Shown here piece by piece: positions 44,726 through 53,477 of a stretch of 64,000 nucleotides of DNA. The stretch is from Zobellia roscoffensis (GTDB lineage: Bacteria > Bacteroidota > Bacteroidia > Flavobacteriales > Flavobacteriaceae). Made by a program: the position numbers and the translations under genes. The notes beneath the pieces are model-generated. The model saw only the letters and a program-made list of their open reading frames with translations, made no database searches and was not told the DNA's origin. The stretch lies in the NCBI RefSeq assembly GCF_015330165.1, contig NZ_JADDXT010000002.1:3933646-3997645 (forward strand), in the 5' to 3' direction. Position 1 is the first letter of the stretch; each line of letters starts with the position of its first letter.

Positions 44726-47287
44726 TCACTTCTCAACCTCCAACAGCGCTACTGACTCCAGCGCATTTTTAATAACGCTGCTCCAAATGGTATAGCCTTC
44801 TTTATTTAAGTGCAAGCCGTCCGAGAGATAGAGTTCCGGTATGGGCCGGTTGTCACTACTGATCATATGGCTAAATACATTTATAAACTGCGCGTTTAAC
44901 TCGGAAATCACATATTTAGACAACAGCAAATTGGTCTCTATAATCAACGGAATCATCTGTTCCCGTTCCACGCTGGGCTTTAAACTTATAAAGGCCAGTG
45001 CTACATCTGGATATTTGTCTTTGACCATGCCCACCAATTCGTGGCAATCTGCCAGTACTTCTTGGGGTGTTCTACCTTGGCTCAAGTCGTTCTCACCTGC
45101 ATAAAGCACAATTTTAGAAGGATTTACCTCGGCAAAAATTTCATCAAAATAATGAATGCACCAGGCAAATGTAGAGCCTCCAAAACCAAGGTTCACAGTA
45201 TGAAAGGGCTGTAAATCTTTCTGCATGTGTACCCATAAACGTACCGAAGAACTTCCATAAATGGCAATCAGGTTTTCTTGGGTCTTCAGTTTTGAAACCC
45301 TTCTTTTAAGCCTTTTAATTTCATTGGCCCACATGGCAGGTGGTTCTTCATTAAGTACCTTGCCACCAGGAGATAGGAATAATTCTTCCGCTCTTTCTCT
45401 CGCCTTTTGAACATCAATTGTATACTCCGCTTGGTATTGTTGTACAAACGCACGCAAATCGTCCTTGCTTTTTGATGCCACCTTTTCGCTTAATAAAAAC
45501 GGCTGTCCGATCTTACAGTAAAACAAGGACCTACCGATTCGGTCATCAAAATTCACAAGAACTATGGGTACTATTAGCGGTTCTTTTTCTTGTTCGGCGG
45601 CCAATTTAAAAGCACCCATTTTAAAAGGACCGGGAGATTCTTCGGTTCGGTAAGACGTGCCTTCTGGACTAATAATTATATTGTAATTATTGTTCAGGTG
45701 TTTGGAGGCTTCTTCATAAAAGATGTTTCGGGCCTGTTTTACATTTTCGGATGACGTGAGCTCCGAGTCTTTGGTATATACATTTATATGGCCTAAATTG
45801 TTGTAATAGTTTTGATGACCATATTCCTGACCGCGGCCAATGCGAACGGTTCTAATACCCGGTTCCCCATATTTTTCGAACAATACTTTAGCACTCAAAA
45901 AGTGGGAATCCAAGGTAATTTGAAAACTGTTGTTTAAGGTGTAGTGGGCATCATTAATTAAATGATTGTAGGTAAAAATATGACCTGCCGTTTCTGGTAG
46001 GTTTTCCCATCCTTCAATTACATACGGTACATTTTCAAAGACCTTATTGGTCAATCTGGCACATATTTTCCGATTCAAATCTAGGTCCGTTGTATCCCTT
46101 GCCGCTACGTTTGAATAGATTTCCTGCAATCCGTTTATAAAATTGCTCTCTTTCTGGTCTTCAGTCAGCAACTCCAAACTCAAAGAGGCAATATGTCTTT
46201 CCAAAGCAGTGCCATTTTCTATCAAAGAGTTCAAAGTACCATAAGCCAGAGCTTTGGTGTTATTGCATTTTAACAAATGGGGCACTTGGTGCAAAGAAGA
46301 AGAAACCGATAAGCGGGATTCATTATTTTTAATCAGCTGAAAAACGGCCTGAAGATTATGCTTCCCAAGCAAGCCCACATATCTTATGAATGCTGCGTTC
46401 AGCTGGTTGCCCATCAGCCATATTAAACGCTGAAAAAACTGACCTTCGAACTGATCATCTTTTTTGAACAGCTTCATGAGGTCATGGTCATGAATAAAAT
46501 AGGCCGAAGTTCGGGTACGCGTAATGGCAGAACAGCTATCTTTTTGCTTCAGAAGACAAGACCAACCGAATACAAAACCTGAGTTTTTGATGGAACGCTG
46601 TTTAATTTCTATTGAATTTTCAATACGTTTTATGGATACTTCGCCATCGATCAGAATAAATAAGCCATTACTATAACCATCTTGGACATATAGTACTTCG
46701 TCCGGCTCGTATTCCCTGCGCTCGGCCAAGGTGGCCATAGCGGATAGGTGTTTCTCCTCAAAATAATCCAGAAATGGCGAACGCCTCATTAAGGAAATGA
46801 CGGCTTCTTTTTCCGCTACGGGCGATATTTGAAACTTACGGTCTTCCACAAAAGGCTGAAAACGCACCGGATTTAACAGTTCCGATTGCTTTAATAAAGC
46901 TGTATGCAACAGGTGATATAATTTTGAACCTATGTTTTTAAGAAGGATATTTTTATGACCTTCCTGCAAATAGGTTTCTATCTGTTCAAAAGGAATTTCA
47001 AAAAAGACCGCTTTTTCAGAAGCCACCAATACCTTGTACACATAGCGTTTTGGAAGCGTGAACCCATTTAATCCCAATGTGGAAAATGGTTCGGATGTTT
47101 GACAGACCAATATTTCTTTATCAGGGTTTTCCATAGAAAGATAATAGGCAATACTACCTTCTAAAAGCCACCTAAACGTGGTTACTTTCTTATGGATGAA
47201 ACATATGGTATGATCCTTTTCATACGTTTCTATTTTTCCGTTTGGAAACTTTTCCTGCAATTGCGAAATACTGATTTGATCTTTCAA
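44726..47287 (-). CDS. Triple fusion: cyclic-nucleotide-binding domains, acyltransferase, SGNH hydrolase
   Basis: The 853-residue protein has three parts. Residues about 1-300 hold two CRP-like cNMP-binding units (the second is clear: YEPDEVLYVQDGYSNGLFIL, IDGEVSIKRIE). Residues about 425-650 are a PlsC-like acyltransferase with NHLINDAH (H442, D446) and SPEGTSYR (E542). The histidine-aspartate spacing is HX3D rather than HX4D. Residues about 670-850 are an SGNH/GDSL esterase with YGSSSVRLW (Ser680 at the nucleophile position), GFGGST, GENDL and DGLHLN. I infer a regulated phospholipid or lipid-remodelling enzyme. No signal peptide or membrane helix is obvious. Confidence 0.85.
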   Translation of the reverse strand: MKDQISISQLQEKFPNGKIETYEKDHTICFIHKKVTTFRWLLEGSIAYYLSMENPDKEILVCQTSEPFSTLGLNGFTLPKRYVYKVLVASEKAVFFEIPFEQIETYLQEGHKNILLKNIGSKLYHLLHTALLKQSELLNPVRFQPFVEDRKFQISPVAEKEAVISLMRRSPFLDYFEEKHLSAMATLAERREYEPDEVLYVQDGYSNGLFILIDGEVSIKRIENSIEIKQRSIKNSGFVFGWSCLLKQKDSCSAITRTRTSAYFIHDHDLMKLFKKDDQFEGQFFQRLIWLMGNQLNAAFIRYVGLLGKHNLQAVFQLIKNNESRLSVSSSLHQVPHLLKCNNTKALAYGTLNSLIENGTALERHIASLSLELLTEDQKESNFINGLQEIYSNVAARDTTDLDLNRKICARLTNKVFENVPYVIEGWENLPETAGHIFTYNHLINDAHYTLNNSFQITLDSHFLSAKVLFEKYGEPGIRTVRIGRGQEYGHQNYYNNLGHINVYTKDSELTSSENVKQARNIFYEEASKHLNNNYNIIISPEGTSYRTEESPGPFKMGAFKLAAEQEKEPLIVPIVLVNFDDRIGRSLFYCKIGQPFLLSEKVASKSKDDLRAFVQQYQAEYTIDVQKARERAEELFLSPGGKVLNEEPPAMWANEIKRLKRRVSKLKTQENLIAIYGSSSVRLWVHMQKDLQPFHTVNLGFGGSTFAWCIHYFDEIFAEVNPSKIVLYAGENDLSQGRTPQEVLADCHELVGMVKDKYPDVALAFISLKPSVEREQMIPLIIETNLLLSKYVISELNAQFINVFSHMISSDNRPIPELYLSDGLHLNKEGYTIWSSVIKNALESVALLEVEK

Positions 47288-47537
47288 ATAGTGCTGATTT
47301 TAAGTCTGTTCTACATACTAACTTATTAAAGTATTGCTATGAAAAGAAGTTTTGATTTTATTTAAATTGAATTATCATTTACCCTTATCTATTTTGTAAA
47401 CATCCATAAAATTTGATATTGATTTTCTTCAATTATGAAATGCGTTGATTGGATAATGCCATTGTTTTATCTATAGATTCAAGCCGGAGTTTTTATTTAA
47501 CAATATTTTACCTACTACGCTCATTCTCAGTTCTAAA

Positions 47538-48392
47538 ATGTTTTATAATTTTCCTCTAGATAAAACTAGAAGGGTGGTTTTCAAAACTTTTTTCGGCATT
47601 GGTTGCTTTTTCTGTCTGTTCTTAGGACTAAACTCTGCTTTTGGACAAAATGGTGCAAAATTATTAAAAGGAAAGGTGCAAAACGTTGACAATGACGTTA
47701 GGGACGTGTTGGTCATGAACCTAAATTCAAAGGAAACCACAATTACAGATTCCTTAGGTCTATTTTCTATTGAGGTTAAAGTAGGGGATGTACTCAGACT
47801 TACTGCCGTTCAATACCTAACTAAGGACGTTAGCATTACCGAGCCCATCTTAAATTTGGATGTAATTACCATAGATCTTATAGAGAATGTTATTAATTTA
47901 AAGGATGTTACGGTTACCCCGTATAACCTGACAGGGGAAATAGACCGTGACTTAGACCGGTTAGGACTTGAACCTGTAGTTACTTCAGGTTCATTAGCAC
48001 TGCCCAACGCAGATTTGGATGTTATGAGCCAAAGTGAGCGATTGCTTTTGGAGGCTGATAGGGGTAAATACGTCAATTTTTATGTTATTGCTTTAACAAT
48101 AAACACTCATAAAATAATGAACCAATTATCCGGTAGAACCAAATCCTTTGAGGATATGGTCCTTCGTGATGAAATTATGGACGTGGAAAGAGAGGTCATT
48201 ACTAAATTCTCAAAGAAAACCCTAGCCGAAAGTTTTGATATCCCCGAAGCAAATGTTGATGGATTTCTAACCTATTGTATGTCGCAAAACGATTTCACTT
48301 CATTATCGGAAACAGCAAATACAACGGAAATCTGGAAATATTTAGAAAAGCGAAGTGTTGAGTTTAAATCAAGTGAAATGGTAAAGGAGTAG
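47538..48392 (+). CDS. Secreted protein with carboxypeptidase-D-like regulatory domain
   Basis: The 284-residue protein has a signal peptide (IGCFFCLFLGLNSAFGQ). A CarboxypepD_reg-like Ig domain follows (LLKGKVQNVDNDVRDVLVMN, GLFSIEVKVGDVLRLTAVQY), as found at the start of many Bacteroidota envelope proteins. The second half is of unknown type (LLLEADRGKYVNFYVIALTI). It may be a TonB-related surface accessory. It diverges from the triple-fusion gene across 250 bases in which I see no firm promoter. Confidence 0.75.
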   Translation: MFYNFPLDKTRRVVFKTFFGIGCFFCLFLGLNSAFGQNGAKLLKGKVQNVDNDVRDVLVMNLNSKETTITDSLGLFSIEVKVGDVLRLTAVQYLTKDVSITEPILNLDVITIDLIENVINLKDVTVTPYNLTGEIDRDLDRLGLEPVVTSGSLALPNADLDVMSQSERLLLEADRGKYVNFYVIALTINTHKIMNQLSGRTKSFEDMVLRDEIMDVEREVITKFSKKTLAESFDIPEANVDGFLTYCMSQNDFTSLSETANTTEIWKYLEKRSVEFKSSEMVKE

Positions 48393-48414
48393 GGGGCAGG
48401 GTCATTATACCAAA

Positions 48415-48795
48415 CTACACCAGGCAAGCCTCACATTGCCCTTGCAGCAATATTTGGGAAGCTTCCACTTTACGATTGGGAATACTGGGAATACGAACAT
48501 TTACGGTTAGGCAATCCACTTTTCCACAGCTAAGGCATTGAAAATGAGGGTGTACATCATGGTGTTCGGAAGCCGAGCAACCAGAACACTTAGCGTACCA
48601 TTTAATTCCTGTTTTTCCAAGAAAAGAATGTAAAATACCATCTTCCTCCAGCCTATCCAAAACCCTATACACAGTGGTTTTATTAAAGCGAGAACTCAGT
48701 TGGTCCACCAAGCTCACCACCGAAATAGCACCTGAGTTCATTTTGAATTCTTCCAATATAGCATCAACCGATTTTGTCCTTCTAACAATTCCCAT
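48415..48795 (-). CDS. Fur-family metal regulator, Zur-like
   Basis: I start this 126-residue protein at Met8 of the longer frame (MGIVRRTKSVDAILEEF, 48795), because the family begins there and the longer start lies inside the promoter. The Fur-type winged helix has NKTTVYRVLDRLEEDG. The metal-binding half has HHDVHPHFQC, the C-x-x-C pair in CLSCGKVDC and a second in CEAC. The zinc-site layout suggests Zur or a broad Fur. It diverges from merC/folE across two operator dyads. Confidence 0.88.
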   Translation of the reverse strand: MGIVRRTKSVDAILEEFKMNSGAISVVSLVDQLSSRFNKTTVYRVLDRLEEDGILHSFLGKTGIKWYAKCSGCSASEHHDVHPHFQCLSCGKVDCLTVNVRIPSIPNRKVEASQILLQGQCEACLV

Positions 48796-48799
48796 AGTA

Positions 48800-48807
48800 C
48801 AAATATA
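48800..48807 (-). promoter_or_regulatory. -7 element for the Fur/Zur-like gene
   Basis: The minus strand reads TATATTTG, with a TTTG about 20 bases upstream. It lies only about five bases from the ATG at 48795, so the transcript may be leaderless. Confidence 0.6.
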
Positions 48808-48809
48808 AC

Positions 48810-48862
48810 GCAACATAGTTGCAACAACAAATTTTGTGTTTTACATTTGCAACACAGTTGCA
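48810..48862. promoter_or_regulatory. Two perfect Zur-type operator dyads between fur and merC
   Basis: GCAAC-ATA-GTTGC (48810-48822) and TGCAAC-ACA-GTTGCA (48848-48862) share arms, with a centre-to-centre distance of 39 bases. The first sits between the fur -33 and -7 elements and touches the merC -33. The second overlaps the merC -7. This fits control of both sides by the adjacent metal regulator. Confidence 0.75.
48842..48849 (+). promoter_or_regulatory. -7 element for the merC/folE operon
   Basis: TACATTTG matches TAnnTTTG. TTG at 48819-48821 lies 20 bases upstream. It overlaps the second operator dyad. The merC start is 28 bases downstream. Confidence 0.65.
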
Positions 48863-48876
48863 TTAATAATACATAC

Positions 48877-49281
48877 ATGATCGATATTACAAAAAAACCG
48901 GACGCTTTAGGTGCATTAGCAAGTTCTTTGTGTCTGGTACATTGCGTTGCCACTCCGTTTTTATTTGTTGCCCAAAGCGGCTTGGTAGTAAATCACCTTA
49001 CTATGCCTTCATGGTGGAAATTTCTTGATTTTCTTTTTCTTGCCATATCGTTCCTAGCGGTCTACCGTTCCACACAAACTACAACTATCAACTGGATAAA
49101 ACCAGCCTTGTGGTTAAGTTATGGCGGATTGTTCGTGATTATCATGAACGAAAAAATGGAGCTTTTGCCCATACCTGAAGCAACTATCTATATTCCAACA
49201 ATAGCTTTGATAGGGTTTCACCTTTATAATAAGAAGTACTGTAACTGTACTACTAACAACCAATGCTGTGCACATGAATAA
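48877..49281 (+). CDS. MerC-domain membrane protein
   Basis: I start this at the ATG at 48877 (MIDITKKPDALGALASSLC), giving 134 residues; an upstream in-frame TTG lies within the operator. The MerC-like domain has four membrane helices, with LCLVHCVATPFLFVAQ carrying the conserved cysteine pair and histidine. The tail KYCNCTTNNQCCAHE is rich in metal-binding residues. MerC proteins carry mercuric ion, but in Bacteroidota similar proteins are linked to zinc genes. Its place under the Zur-like operators suggests zinc uptake or handling. The stop overlaps the folE start. Confidence 0.85.
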   Translation: MIDITKKPDALGALASSLCLVHCVATPFLFVAQSGLVVNHLTMPSWWKFLDFLFLAISFLAVYRSTQTTTINWIKPALWLSYGGLFVIIMNEKMELLPIPEATIYIPTIALIGFHLYNKKYCNCTTNNQCCAHE

Positions 49282-49945
49282 CAAGAATAACGAGCAGATT
49301 GAAATATTGGGAGACAACCATTTTTCTGCAAATACGGAAACTCCTTTACGTGCAGATGCCTTTGATAAATCTGATGACGAAAAAATCAAGAACATTCAGC
49401 ATCATTTTGGAATGATAATGAAAGAAATGGGCTTGGATTTAACGGATGATAGTTTATCCGGCACCCCATATCGCGTTGCAAAAATGTACATAAAAGAGTT
49501 GTTTTATGGTTTAGACCCAGCCAATAGGCCCAAGCTTTCTACTTTCAACAATAAATATGGCTATAAAAAAATGCTGGTAGAGCAGAATATTACTATCGAT
49601 TCTGCCTGTGAGCATCACTTTTTACCCATAGTTGGGCATGCTCATGTGGGTTATATTCCAAAGGACAAAGTAATCGGGTTGTCCAAAATTAACCGTTTGG
49701 TAGATTATTACGCGCATCGTCCGCAAGTACAGGAAAGATTGGTTCTACAAATACGCAATGATTTGCAAAAGGTGTTGGATACAGAAGATGTTATCGTATC
49801 CGTATGTGCAAAACATTTATGTGTTTCCTCAAGAGGTATTAAAGACAAGAACAGCTTCACTACAACTTTAGAATATGGCGGTTGCTTTGCAGATAAAGCA
49901 TATAGGGATGAATTTTTGACCATTATAGGGCAACAGGCCGTATAA
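49274..49945 (+). CDS. folE: GTP cyclohydrolase I
   Basis: The 223-residue protein makes 7,8-dihydroneopterin triphosphate from GTP, the first step to folate and pterins. The metal site uses Cys-Glu-His-His (DSACEHHFLPIVGHAHVGYI) and the late CAKHLCVSSRGIKDK motif with its second zinc cysteine. The end FTTTLEYGG is as in the family. I use the ATG at 49274, which overlaps the merC stop by eight bases, so translation is coupled. Placement under a zinc-type regulator recalls zinc-starvation paralogs, but this one keeps the zinc ligands. Confidence 0.95.
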   Translation: MNNKNNEQIEILGDNHFSANTETPLRADAFDKSDDEKIKNIQHHFGMIMKEMGLDLTDDSLSGTPYRVAKMYIKELFYGLDPANRPKLSTFNNKYGYKKMLVEQNITIDSACEHHFLPIVGHAHVGYIPKDKVIGLSKINRLVDYYAHRPQVQERLVLQIRNDLQKVLDTEDVIVSVCAKHLCVSSRGIKDKNSFTTTLEYGGCFADKAYRDEFLTIIGQQAV

Positions 49946-50279
49946 GAATAGGCAATACGTCTACATCACGCTGTTTTTTAGATAAGAGGGAAGCCTGAAA
50001 ATGGTAATCCTAGCTTTTTTGTGGCTATTACAAGAATGAAAACTTTGTACTATCATCTTGTAATGCCATTCTATGCACTACATATGACAAAAAAGAATAC
50101 CCTCTAAATTTCATTATTCTAAAAATCCTACCCTCTAGAAAACACAAAATACAATTCTCTTTAATCCATTTATTGGAACCCATCGCAAAGTCCTATATTT
50201 AGTAAGGTCTGGGTTGATTTTATTCAAGTATTGCAATCTAGCCTTTTCTAACTAATTTGATTTTTGTAAAACCGACCTT
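49946..50279. other. 334-base gap between folE and aminotransferase
   Basis: The gap is AT-rich. I found no clear terminator, tRNA or TAnnTTTG element of good quality in it; the closest is a CTAATTTG string near 50255, which is one base short. A promoter for the aminotransferase must be here, but I cannot point to it. Confidence 0.4.
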
Positions 50280-51542
50280 ATGAAAAAACGTGATTTCCTC
50301 AAAAATGTATCAATGGCCGCTTTGGGCGCACCATTCTACGGCAGTGCTTTGGCAAATTCGGCAGAAGTTGTTGCACAAACCCCTATACATAAACTAACTA
50401 CAGATGAAGATTTTTGGTTGAAAGTACGTGAGGATTATAAACTTAAACCAGATTATATTAACCTAGAAAGTGGGTATTACAATATCATTCCAACACCAAC
50501 ACTAGAAGCGCTTCACAAAAATATAGATAAGATAAATTACGAAGGGTCTTATTACATGCGTACCGTACAGTGGGAAAATAAAGCCCGTATGACCGAGAAA
50601 TTGGGTAAACTCATCGGCACAACAACGAAGAACATCATCATAACCAGAAATGCAACGGAATCGCTAGATATGGTAATTATGGGTCTGGATTGGAAAACTG
50701 GCGATGAAGCGGTGTATGCCCTACAAGATTATGGAGCCATGAAACTCATGTTCGAGCAGGTGGCAAAACGTTATGGTGTTATAAATAAAGAAGTTTCAGT
50801 ACCTAATCACCCAAAATCAGATGAGGAAATTGTCGCCGTTTACGAGAAAGCTATAACCCCAAATACCAAATTGCTGATGGTAAGCCACATGATCAATATT
50901 ACAGGCCATATCTTACCCGTCAAAAAAATATGTCAGATGGCTCATGAAAAGGGCGTGCAGGTCTTGGTAGATGGAGCTCATTGTATTGGTCATTTTGAAT
51001 TTGATATTACGGATTTAGAATGTGATTACTACGGTTCAAGCCTCCATAAGTGGTTGGCAGTGCCTTTAGGTACCGGTTTATTGTATGTCGCCGATGAACA
51101 TATAGATACGCTTTGGCCCATTTTTGCAGAAGCAAAGAGAGAACCGGGTGATATTTCTAGATTGAACCATACGGGAACAATACCGGTATACCATGATTTG
51201 ACCATTGAAAATGCCATAGATTATTATAATTTATTAGGTGGAGCAAAAAAGGAAGCACGTATGCGCTATCTTCAGGAATACTGGACCAGCAAAGTTCGAA
51301 ACTTACCCGGGATTTTATTGAACACTCCCAAAGAATCCTATAGAGCTTGTGGTATTGCCAATGTGGGTATTGAGGGAATGGAACCTGCCGACTTAGCAAA
51401 GAAATTGTTGGACGATTATCAGATTTTTACCGTCGCTGTTAAGTATGCCAATGTAAACGGATGTAGAATTACGCCCAACGTATTTACAACAACGGATGAA
51501 CTAGATACGTTTGTAAAGGCTTTGAAAGAAATGGCGGCATAA
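50280..51542 (+). CDS. Class V aminotransferase, exported type
   Basis: The 420-residue PLP enzyme is like isopenicillin N epimerase and cysteine desulfurase relatives. An N-terminal signal resembles a weak twin-arginine leader (MKKRDFLKNVSMAALGAP, with K-R in place of R-R), so it may be exported folded. The core has ITRNATESLDMVIMGLDW, the aspartate in VLVDGAHCIGHFEFDI, and the PLP lysine in SSLHKWLAVPLGTG. The reaction is unknown. Its stop meets the Lrp stop with no gap. Confidence 0.88.
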   Translation: MKKRDFLKNVSMAALGAPFYGSALANSAEVVAQTPIHKLTTDEDFWLKVREDYKLKPDYINLESGYYNIIPTPTLEALHKNIDKINYEGSYYMRTVQWENKARMTEKLGKLIGTTTKNIIITRNATESLDMVIMGLDWKTGDEAVYALQDYGAMKLMFEQVAKRYGVINKEVSVPNHPKSDEEIVAVYEKAITPNTKLLMVSHMINITGHILPVKKICQMAHEKGVQVLVDGAHCIGHFEFDITDLECDYYGSSLHKWLAVPLGTGLLYVADEHIDTLWPIFAEAKREPGDISRLNHTGTIPVYHDLTIENAIDYYNLLGGAKKEARMRYLQEYWTSKVRNLPGILLNTPKESYRACGIANVGIEGMEPADLAKKLLDDYQIFTVAVKYANVNGCRITPNVFTTTDELDTFVKALKEMAA

Positions 51543-51995
51543 TTATAAACTATAGGCCGTACTATCCTTTACCGAGTCTAGAACAAAGGAAGTGTGTATG
51601 GTGGAAATTCCGTCTATTATGGATAGTTTTTGGTTGATGAACAGATGAAACCCTGCGATATCGTCCACAGCAATTTTAAGTAAATAATCAAAGTTTCCTG
51701 AGACCTCGTGGCACTCCATTACTTCGGGTAATAAACGCATTTCACTTTTAAAGCTGTCCGCTAATTTCTTCTGCTGCTGCACTAAAGTAACCTGACAATA
51801 AGCAATAAGTTTTTTTCCGATTTTATTTCTATCAAGCAAGGCAACATAAGATTTGATAATATCTTGTTGCTCAAGTTTTTTAATTCTCTCATAGGTAGGC
51901 GTTACACTAAGTCCGACTTTACCCGCTATTTCTTTGGTATTTTGTTTTGCATTCGCTTGAAGCTGCATGAGTATCTTGTGATCGATCGCATCCAT
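51543..51995 (-). CDS. Lrp/AsnC-family regulator
   Basis: The 150-residue protein opens with a winged helix (DHKILMQLQANAKQNTKEIA, VGLSVTPTYERIKKLEQQ), followed by a RAM ligand-binding domain (MECHEVSGNFDYLLKIAV). Such proteins sense amino acids and work as octamers. It diverges from the histidine-decarboxylase-like gene and converges on the aminotransferase, so it probably controls one or both. Confidence 0.95.
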   Translation of the reverse strand: MDAIDHKILMQLQANAKQNTKEIAGKVGLSVTPTYERIKKLEQQDIIKSYVALLDRNKIGKKLIAYCQVTLVQQQKKLADSFKSEMRLLPEVMECHEVSGNFDYLLKIAVDDIAGFHLFINQKLSIIDGISTIHTSFVLDSVKDSTAYSL

Positions 51996-52059
51996 ATTAG
52001 ATTATTTTTCTACGGTTCAACTATTTATCCTTTCAAAAAGAATAAAAACACTTTCATAA

Positions 52060-52134
52060 CAAATATAATAGTTTATTATTCTGTATTTGAAAAATTTACA
52101 GTATTTGGTTTTACTATTTGTAATTTTACAGTAT
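52060..52134. promoter_or_regulatory. Lrp promoter and direct repeats before hdc
   Basis: The minus strand has TATATTTG (52060-52067), 65 bases before the Lrp start. Toward hdc, the string TTTACAGTAT occurs at 52095-52104 and 52125-52134, with a related TTTACTATTTG between them, at about 15-base spacing. This fits a multi-site Lrp operator. Confidence 0.5.
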
Positions 52135-52147
52135 AAAATCAACGTAT

Positions 52148-53266
52148 ATGAATGATGAGCAACAGGTAGATGAACTGCTAACCAAACTGATCGAAGAAAA
52201 AAATAGAGTTTTAGGTTATCCAGTAGCGAAGGACTTTGATTATTCCCGATTGTACGAATTTTTTAAACACCCTATAAATAATGTGGGAGACCCTTATGAG
52301 GATAACACCTATAAGGTTCAAACACATGAGATGGAAAGAGAAGTGGTGGATTTCTTTGCGGAACTATTTAGAGCCGACCCAACCGATTATTGGGGCTACG
52401 TAACCAACGGAGGTTCTGAAAGTAACCTATATGGTTTGTATTTAGCACGGGAATCGCATCCAAAAGCAATGGTGTATTTCTCGGAATCTACCCATTATAG
52501 CGTAAGAAAGAATATTCATTTGTTGAATATGCAAAGTATTACTATTAGAGCGCAAGAGAATGGGGAACTAGATTATGAAGACCTTGAAAATACGTTGCAA
52601 CTCAACAGGGATAAACCCGCAATTATTCTTACAACTTTTGGTACTACCATGACCGAGGCGAAGGATGATGTTTCTAGGGTAAAGCGGATTATAAAAAAGC
52701 TTGCTATTCAAAATCACTACATTCATTGTGATGCTGCTTTAGCGGGTTCATATGGCCCTTTTATTGAACCTAGGATTCCTTTTGACTTTCAAGATGGCGC
52801 CGATAGTATTTCCATAAGTGGACATAAATTTATTGGGTCTCCTTTTCCTTCTGGAGTTATCATCGCCAAGCGTTCATTAAGGGATAGAATTGCAAGGGGC
52901 ATTTCGTATATAGGTTCGTTAGATACAACAATTACAGGCTCTAGAAACGGTCATAGTCCACTTTTTTTATGGTATGCTATAAAGAAAATGGGTGTAAAAG
53001 GGTTGGAAGAACGCTACCGTCATAGTTTGGAAACAGCCGAATATTGTAAACAGGAATTAATTAAAATCGGAGTTAAAGCTTGGACGAATCCTGGTAGTAT
53101 TACGGTAGTGTTTCCTAAAGTAGCTAAATCCATAAAGAACAAATGGCAATTGGCCACAGATGAAGCCACTCATATTATTTGTATGCCAAATGTAACTAAA
53201 CCACAGATTGATGAATTTATTCTAGATCTGGTAAGTGAAAAGGAGGCTGTGGCCGGGGTAATGTAA
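52148..53266 (+). CDS. hdc: PLP-dependent histidine decarboxylase-like protein
   Basis: The 372-residue protein is a group II PLP decarboxylase resembling Gram-negative histidine decarboxylase. It has TNGGSESNLYGLYLARE, STHYSVRKNIHLL, the aspartate/alanine pair in HCDAALAGSYGPFIEP and the PLP lysine in SISGHKFIGSPFPSG. The length is right for the pyridoxal type (about 370-380). The substrate is inferred from family likeness; related amino acids are possible. An Lrp regulator faces it, and a hairpin terminator follows. Confidence 0.82.
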   Translation: MNDEQQVDELLTKLIEEKNRVLGYPVAKDFDYSRLYEFFKHPINNVGDPYEDNTYKVQTHEMEREVVDFFAELFRADPTDYWGYVTNGGSESNLYGLYLARESHPKAMVYFSESTHYSVRKNIHLLNMQSITIRAQENGELDYEDLENTLQLNRDKPAIILTTFGTTMTEAKDDVSRVKRIIKKLAIQNHYIHCDAALAGSYGPFIEPRIPFDFQDGADSISISGHKFIGSPFPSGVIIAKRSLRDRIARGISYIGSLDTTITGSRNGHSPLFLWYAIKKMGVKGLEERYRHSLETAEYCKQELIKIGVKAWTNPGSITVVFPKVAKSIKNKWQLATDEATHIICMPNVTKPQIDEFILDLVSEKEAVAGVM

Positions 53267-53330
53267 ACAATTCTTCTTTATGATGTAAAACATCACAAAG
53301 AAGTTACTACTCTACCGGGTTGAAAATAGA

Positions 53331-53364
53331 TGCAGCAGAAGCTTATGTTTTTGCTGCAATTTTT
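53331..53364 (+). terminator. Hairpin terminator after hdc
   Basis: The arms TGCAGCA (53331-53337) and TGCTGCA (53352-53358) pair across a 14-base loop and are followed by ATTTTTATA. Confidence 0.65.
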
Positions 53365-53477
53365 ATATAAAATTACTTTTAATATAACTTTCTAAATCTT
53401 ACATGTTTTTGTAGGTTATATTTTGTTAAAGGTTGTAAATTCACAAGTATTACAAACAAAATATTAATCTAAACCAA

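Noticed and set aside
48847..48876. Upstream in-frame TTG start for the merC gene, giving a protein ten residues longer.
   Set aside because: The TTG overlaps the second operator dyad and the -7 element, and the ATG at 48877 gives the normal family N-terminus.
50280..50333. A clear Tat signal on the aminotransferase.
   Set aside because: The motif has K-R in place of R-R. Export is possible but I call it weak.
52095..52134. Possible CRISPR-like direct repeats before hdc.
   Set aside because: Only two to three copies of about ten bases, close together, with no cas genes. They fit a regulator site better.
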